This document shows, piece after piece, positions 36,601-42,600 of a DNA stretch of 64,000 nucleotides; position 1 is the first letter of the stretch, and every line of letters starts with the position of its first letter. The DNA is taken from positions 558,001 to 622,000 of the forward strand of contig JAUPFP010000025.1 of assembly GCA_036925085.1 (NCBI GenBank), given 5' to 3'. Both the position numbers and the translations under genes were made by a program. The stretch is from Brachycybe producta (taxonomy: Eukaryota > Arthropoda > Diplopoda > Playtdesmida > Andrognathidae). The notes beneath the pieces are model-generated. The model ran no database searches and was not told the origin of the DNA. It saw only the letters and a program-made list of their open reading frames with translations.

Positions 36601-39600
36601 AAAAATATATCTGCTTAAAGTTTGATCATTTTCAAACTCGCATAAAAAGTTTATTTTGAAAGATAGCAACATTAAATTACTTTTAAAGTGATTGAGCTAC
36701 TCTTCTAGTTTCTCTTAATTTTGCTCTTTAAAGATAGAATAACCATTTTTAAAAATCGTTTCTTAAAACGTTTTCGTTCACTTGAGCCAGTTTAAACCCT
36801 TTTTTTCTTCCGTGAATTTCATGGTGGGACCTTTTTTGTTTGTCTCAGGACCTGAAATGTTTATGATTTGACATTTTTGGGTCTCTGGCCCCCTCCTCTC
36901 ATCTCCCCTCCTTTTGATGGTCTTGTGGCATTATTGATTCAAGACAAGCCATCAGCTGCTTGTCCCTGCTTGCCTTCAAAAAACCCAAGGTAAGAATATT
37001 GTACCCCAGTGACCGCTGATCCTTTCTTGAAGATGGAAAAGTGAACTCCATTTTTTTTCTTCTTCTAGACTAGAAATAAACTTTTCATTTGATGGGTTGT
37101 TTATGGGAACAAGTGTAGCGAAATCAGCATTCAACAGATTGCAATGGAAAAGAGTGGGTTAAAAAAAACCCTCGGTTTTCAGACATGTTTCAGTCTGAGT
37201 CATCAGAATCAGGGTTTTTTTTACCCATAGACTGTATGTTGTGTATAGATACGAAAAAGGGTTATTTTTTTATAATAATAAAAAAAAATATGAGGGGTAA
37301 TCAAGAGCAGATGGATCATTTTTTTTGTATGATCAAATGAAAAAGGTGGGGGGGGGGGGGAGGGTACAAAAAAAAGTTATAAAAAACTGTGAGGGTGACA
37401 GTTTTTAAAAAAAAAACTGGGGTTCAAATAGGGTAACAGGTTGTGAGAAAGTGAACTGTTGCTTCACATTCACCTAGTGCGGTTGAAAATATTACAAGTG
37501 AACACCAGGTGGCGCTATCTAAACTGTGCTCATAATGTTCAGTTATACCTAGTACATACACCTGATAATTTAAATGCATTTAAATGCAATAAACGTGTTC
37601 TACAGAGCCCTGTGAAGGACAAACAAACAATATGTCGAATTCAATTTATTCAGTTAATAATCTGAAAATATTGAGTTAATACTTAAATATAATTATATAA
37701 ACTATTGATTTAGTATTTCAATTTAAAATATTAATAATTAAAGTCAATTTTTATGTGGTGTTCATGTCCTTCACTGGATTCCGTATAATTCACCTAAACA
37801 CATTTAATTTGAATTCATTTAACTCATGTGATGATGTGTGTACAAAGGTATAATACCTTGTACACGCATGAATTCAAATTAATCACTTTTATGTTTTGAA
37901 GTGTAGGTCACTAGAGTGTAGGTCACCTAGTGACCTATGGTTAGTCTGTTCCCCTGTTTCCATTAGATCGAAATTGAAAGTGAAAAGTGAATTTCCATCA
38001 GATCAAATCAATCAATAAATATTGAACAGATCAAAAAAATCATTTTCACCTTTTGATCTTAATAAACACTGTGGCCAATAACGAGCCAGAGCAATGGGGC
38101 AACCTTTGAACCCCTTCTAATCTTGACCACTGAATTAGTCACATCACATGATCACAGCCATGGTTGACGGTTATGAGCTTATTATGATTGACCATTTTGG
38201 ATACGGTGTTTGGCCCTCAACCCCCTTCTCTTTATGATTAATTATATATTAATTTTATTAATATAATAAAAATGAATATTTTTCTGAGTTTGAGTGGAGC
38301 TAATTTTTTTTGATTATTATTAATACGAAAATGTGTAGTTAGGCCAAATGGGTGAGAGTGTACGTCATGGTCTGATGACCCCTGTGACCTTTCTCCTGAA
38401 ATGCAACAAGTTTCTTTTTTTAAGTTCACCTCCCTCCTCCTCCTCCTATTCTCTCCTCCCTCTCCCCACACCACCCTTTCAAAAACCAAACAATTGTGTC
38501 TTGATTGAATCGAAGTTGTAATTGACACTCAAAAAAGTGAATGTAACAAGTGGAAAGTTTAGACTTAACTGACTGACATTAGAGAGGTTTTTTTTTACTA
38601 ATTTAAATGTCAGAGAATGGGTCAATGGAAGGTGGGACGCGGAGTTGTGTCACTTCTGTTAGGACGCGCCAGTTGGAGAGAGAGAGAGAGAGAGGCGCCT
38701 TGTCAAAAAATTACATACAAAATGGGTCCTTCTGTTAACCAAGTTCATTATTTGGTAAACATAAACACGTTTTCATAAAAAAGGATGCAATTTTTATTTT
38801 AGGATCTAGAAAGGTGGCGCTGATTGAGTGTCCGAATTGAACAAGTGCTAAAGTTGGAAACAGGCGCTAAATTGAATTAAGTTTCAACAAACACCAAATT
38901 GAATAAACGTCAATTTAAACAATTGGCTAAATTCAACAAGTTGCAATCGGAACAGGTGCAAACGCCAATTATAGAATGAGCGCCAAATTGAAAGAATGCT
39001 AACCAATAAGGCCAGGTGCCAATTGGAACAAGTGCCAATAAGGTGAGGCACCAAATTGAATAAACACCAAATGGAACAAGTGGCCATCAGGCTAAGTGCC
39101 AAATTGACTAAATACGAATTGGAACAAGTGGTCATCAGGCTAAGCGCCAAATCAAATAAGCGCCAATTGGAACAATCACCAATAAGGCCAGGTGCCAATT
39201 GGAACAAGTACCAATAAGGCGAGGCACCAAATTGAATAAACACCAATTGGAACAAGTGCCAAACTGATCTAAGTGTGAAACTGTGAACAAGTGCCAAATT
39301 GAGCAAACGCCGAATTCTTGACGTTTTATTCAGTTTGGCAGTTGGTCACTGCGAATCATAATTATCAGTCTGGTTCTTGTTTGAACAATCTTTGAGAGAA
39401 GAGGGTCCTGATGGGGGGGGGGGGGATTCAAAACTTCGACGGTATATTATTTATTATTGATATTTCTCACAGATAATGATGATAAAAAAATGAAATAATT
39501 TTAAATTTTCTAAATTATGAAGGGAACCAAAAAAGAGAAGTTCAAGGTTTTTAAGGCGTTTCAGGTGAAGGTGGTTGACTTTGAAAGAAAGAAGTTTTCA

Positions 39601-42600
39601 CTTTTCAATTGTCATCATCATCATCATTATCATCATGTGGGAAGAATTTCACTGAAGAATTTCAATTTTACGGAGATAACATACCCTTTTTGGGGCGAGG
39701 GGGGGGGGGGTTATTTTTTTTTAAAGTAGTGGAACTTGATGGAGTTCCAATAAAATTAGGTAAAATTATTAAAAAAAAATATATATATACCGGCTTGAAC
39801 CGACTTAAAAGTAGCCTCGTATTAATTTATCTTTAAAAAATAAAACGTTTTAATGGAATTTTGAAAAATGCAAAAATTACTAAATAAACATTTTCATATT
39901 TTACATAAAATGTTTATTTTGCAAATTATCCTCGTGAAAATACTTTTAGCTTATTGATTTACTATTCTAGTTTTTAAGAAACATTGTAATTTCTAATAAA
40001 TTGTTTCTAAAAAAAACGTGTTTTAAAAGTGATTTTGCCTGTCTTTTAAAAGACAGGCAATTAGAAAACGGGACAAAGAAGTTGGCTCCGCCCTTTTTAT
40101 GACGAACGGCTACTTCTAATTGGTTTGTTGTGTGGTTCGACGTTGAAAAGGGCGGAGCATGTGACGTCAGACTACGTAACTAACCAATTAGAAGTTGCCG
40201 GTCGTCATAAAAGGGGCGGAGCCAACTTGTTTGTCTCGATTTCTAATTGCCTGTTTTAAAAGTGTTCACTGATCACTGAGCGAGGAGGAAGCTTCCCCCC
40301 CCCTCTCTTATGTTGTGGGATTCTCATTTTTGAGCCTTTTTTTGAGGTCTGTGGTGTTTTTTGAGGGTTTTATGTGTGTGTGTGTGTGTGTGAGGCTACG
40401 GTCCAGAGAACCCATAGAAACCAAGGGAAGGGAAGGGGGGGGGGGATATCCCTCTTTTTACCCTGGGTGATTTTACCGAAATCTTTCAGAGATTTCTCCC
40501 TTAATCCTCCCCCCTCCCCTTATTATGTCACTCTTGTGAAAGAAAGCAACAAGTTTTTCGATTTCGAGTTGATCAATGGAGGAACATGGATTTATTTAAT
40601 ATTATTATATTAAGGTCCATTCCCCCCTCTTCCACCCCCTTTTACATCTGTGTGGTTTAATTTAGCCAGTTAAGGTGGTTTTAAAACATGGCAATTAGAA
40701 AACGGAATGAACAGAAATTGGCTCCGCCCTTTTTATGACGACCGGCAACTTCTAATAGGTTGGTTATGTAGTCTGACGTCACATGCTCCGCCCTTTTCAA
40801 CGTCGAACCACGCAAGAAACCAATTAGAAGTTGGCGGGCGTCATAAAAAGGGCGGAGCCAACTTCTGTTTGTCCCGATTTCAAATTGCCTGTCCACACAA
40901 CAAACAAATTAGAAGTTGCCGTTGCCCTTTGCCTGTTCTTAAAACCCCCAACTTTATTCCTTCCAGTCTCCGCCCCCCTTATTCATTAATATCATTATAT
41001 AATAAAACATTCCCCATTTTTAGAATTCCCTAAAAAAAAATGAACCTCCCACCTCCCTCTTTATTGTTGTTTGTTCGTTTTTTAATGGACTTCTTGAATA
41101 CATAATGAGTTGATTTATGTTCAATTGACAGTTTATAACTAAAAAAAATACTAAAGTTTTATAGTTTTATATATTGTAACTTACACCCATCACATTCTTA
41201 TCCCCACCTTTACCCCGTCTAACTCCCCCCTTATCCCTTCTAACCCCCTTTATCCCCTCTAACCTCCTGCTGATCACTTATTTAACCCTATCTGCACATG
41301 TTAATTGAATAAAAAAAGAGAGAGGAAAGGGTTGAATAAGGTCCATTAGATAATAAATAAACCCTTTTTTTAAAAAATCTATTTATGAATTTTTATATTT
41401 ATTGTTATTAGAGCTCGGATTTTTATGCAAAAATATGACATGCAAATGTTTCTCAATCTGTGGCCCAAGAGCCAAGTGTGAAGTAACAATTTCTCACAGA
41501 TCAACCAACAATTATGATTTTTTTTTTCAATCAAAAATGATGGTTAGAGGCTAGAGCATTCTAGTTGACAACTGATAGTATAATTAGACATCCTAGCCTC
41601 TAACCTAGCCTTTTTGATTAGAAAAATAGCATAATTGCGGTTGCTCTAATGATGATGATGATTATTATTATTACTTCACAATTGGCATTAATTGGGCCAA
41701 CAAATTGAGAAACATTTTTGCATAAAAATCCGAGCTCTAAAATATATCATTATTAATTATTATAATTATTATTAATAGATATAACATGGGTCTGATTCCA
41801 ACCAAACGAAATCTTATTCTGTGTGATAAGGTAACAGGTGCAGCGTTTTGCAGGTATGGAAATATTGTGTGGGGGGGCCGGTGTGTTGGGCCCCCCTTTT
41901 GGTATAAATTGGACCAAAATGAATGATTGTGATTTTCGTGTTATTTTATTTTTAAAAAATAAACTAGGAGGCGTTTACCTGTGACAATGGTAAGACAGAA
42001 TATGTCTCAAACAATTAAGGATGCAACTCGGTTTGTGGAACAGGGACACATTCGAGTCGGTCCGGAAATTGTAATGGATCCTGCATTTTTGATTTCGAGG
42101 TTAGTATAACACAATGTCTTAGGTTTTTAGCCTTCTTAGCATTAAAAAGTGGTTCGGATATAAAATTGCTAAAAGATTATATTTTTAATTCAAGTATATT
42201 TCCAACAAGGAAAGAAGGAAACTTAGAAAAGTGGGTTGAATTTGATAAAATTATGTTTATTATAAAAGATATCTTTTAAAATAAACATTTTATGGCAATT
42301 TCTTTGTAAATTGCCAAATTATTGTAATTTTGTTTTTTTTTTAATAATTTTTTTTATGATGCCATCTTTTAAAGTAAGCTTTTTATTGGCAATTTATTTT
42401 TAAATTATTAAATTTTTACAATTTTAAATTTTTTTGTTGTAAAAATTTGATAATTTTTAAACAAATTGTCATAAAAAACGTATTTTATGAAAATTTCTTC
42501 CATCTTTATGACAGCTTTTATATTGAACGTTATATTTTTTTTTATTTAAGATATCTTTTAAAATAAACAATTTGTTTGAAAATGATTTAATTTTAACATT

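Noticed and set aside
36880..36990. Possible exon ending at a good donor (CCCAAG/GTAAGA)
   Set aside because: No acceptor could be placed upstream and the peptide is unrecognised; the evidence is too thin for a feature.
38884..39306. 140-codon Leu/Trp-rich frame on -, resembling a membrane protein
   Set aside because: The frame coincides exactly with a degenerate minisatellite; hydrophobic repeats follow from the repeat words.
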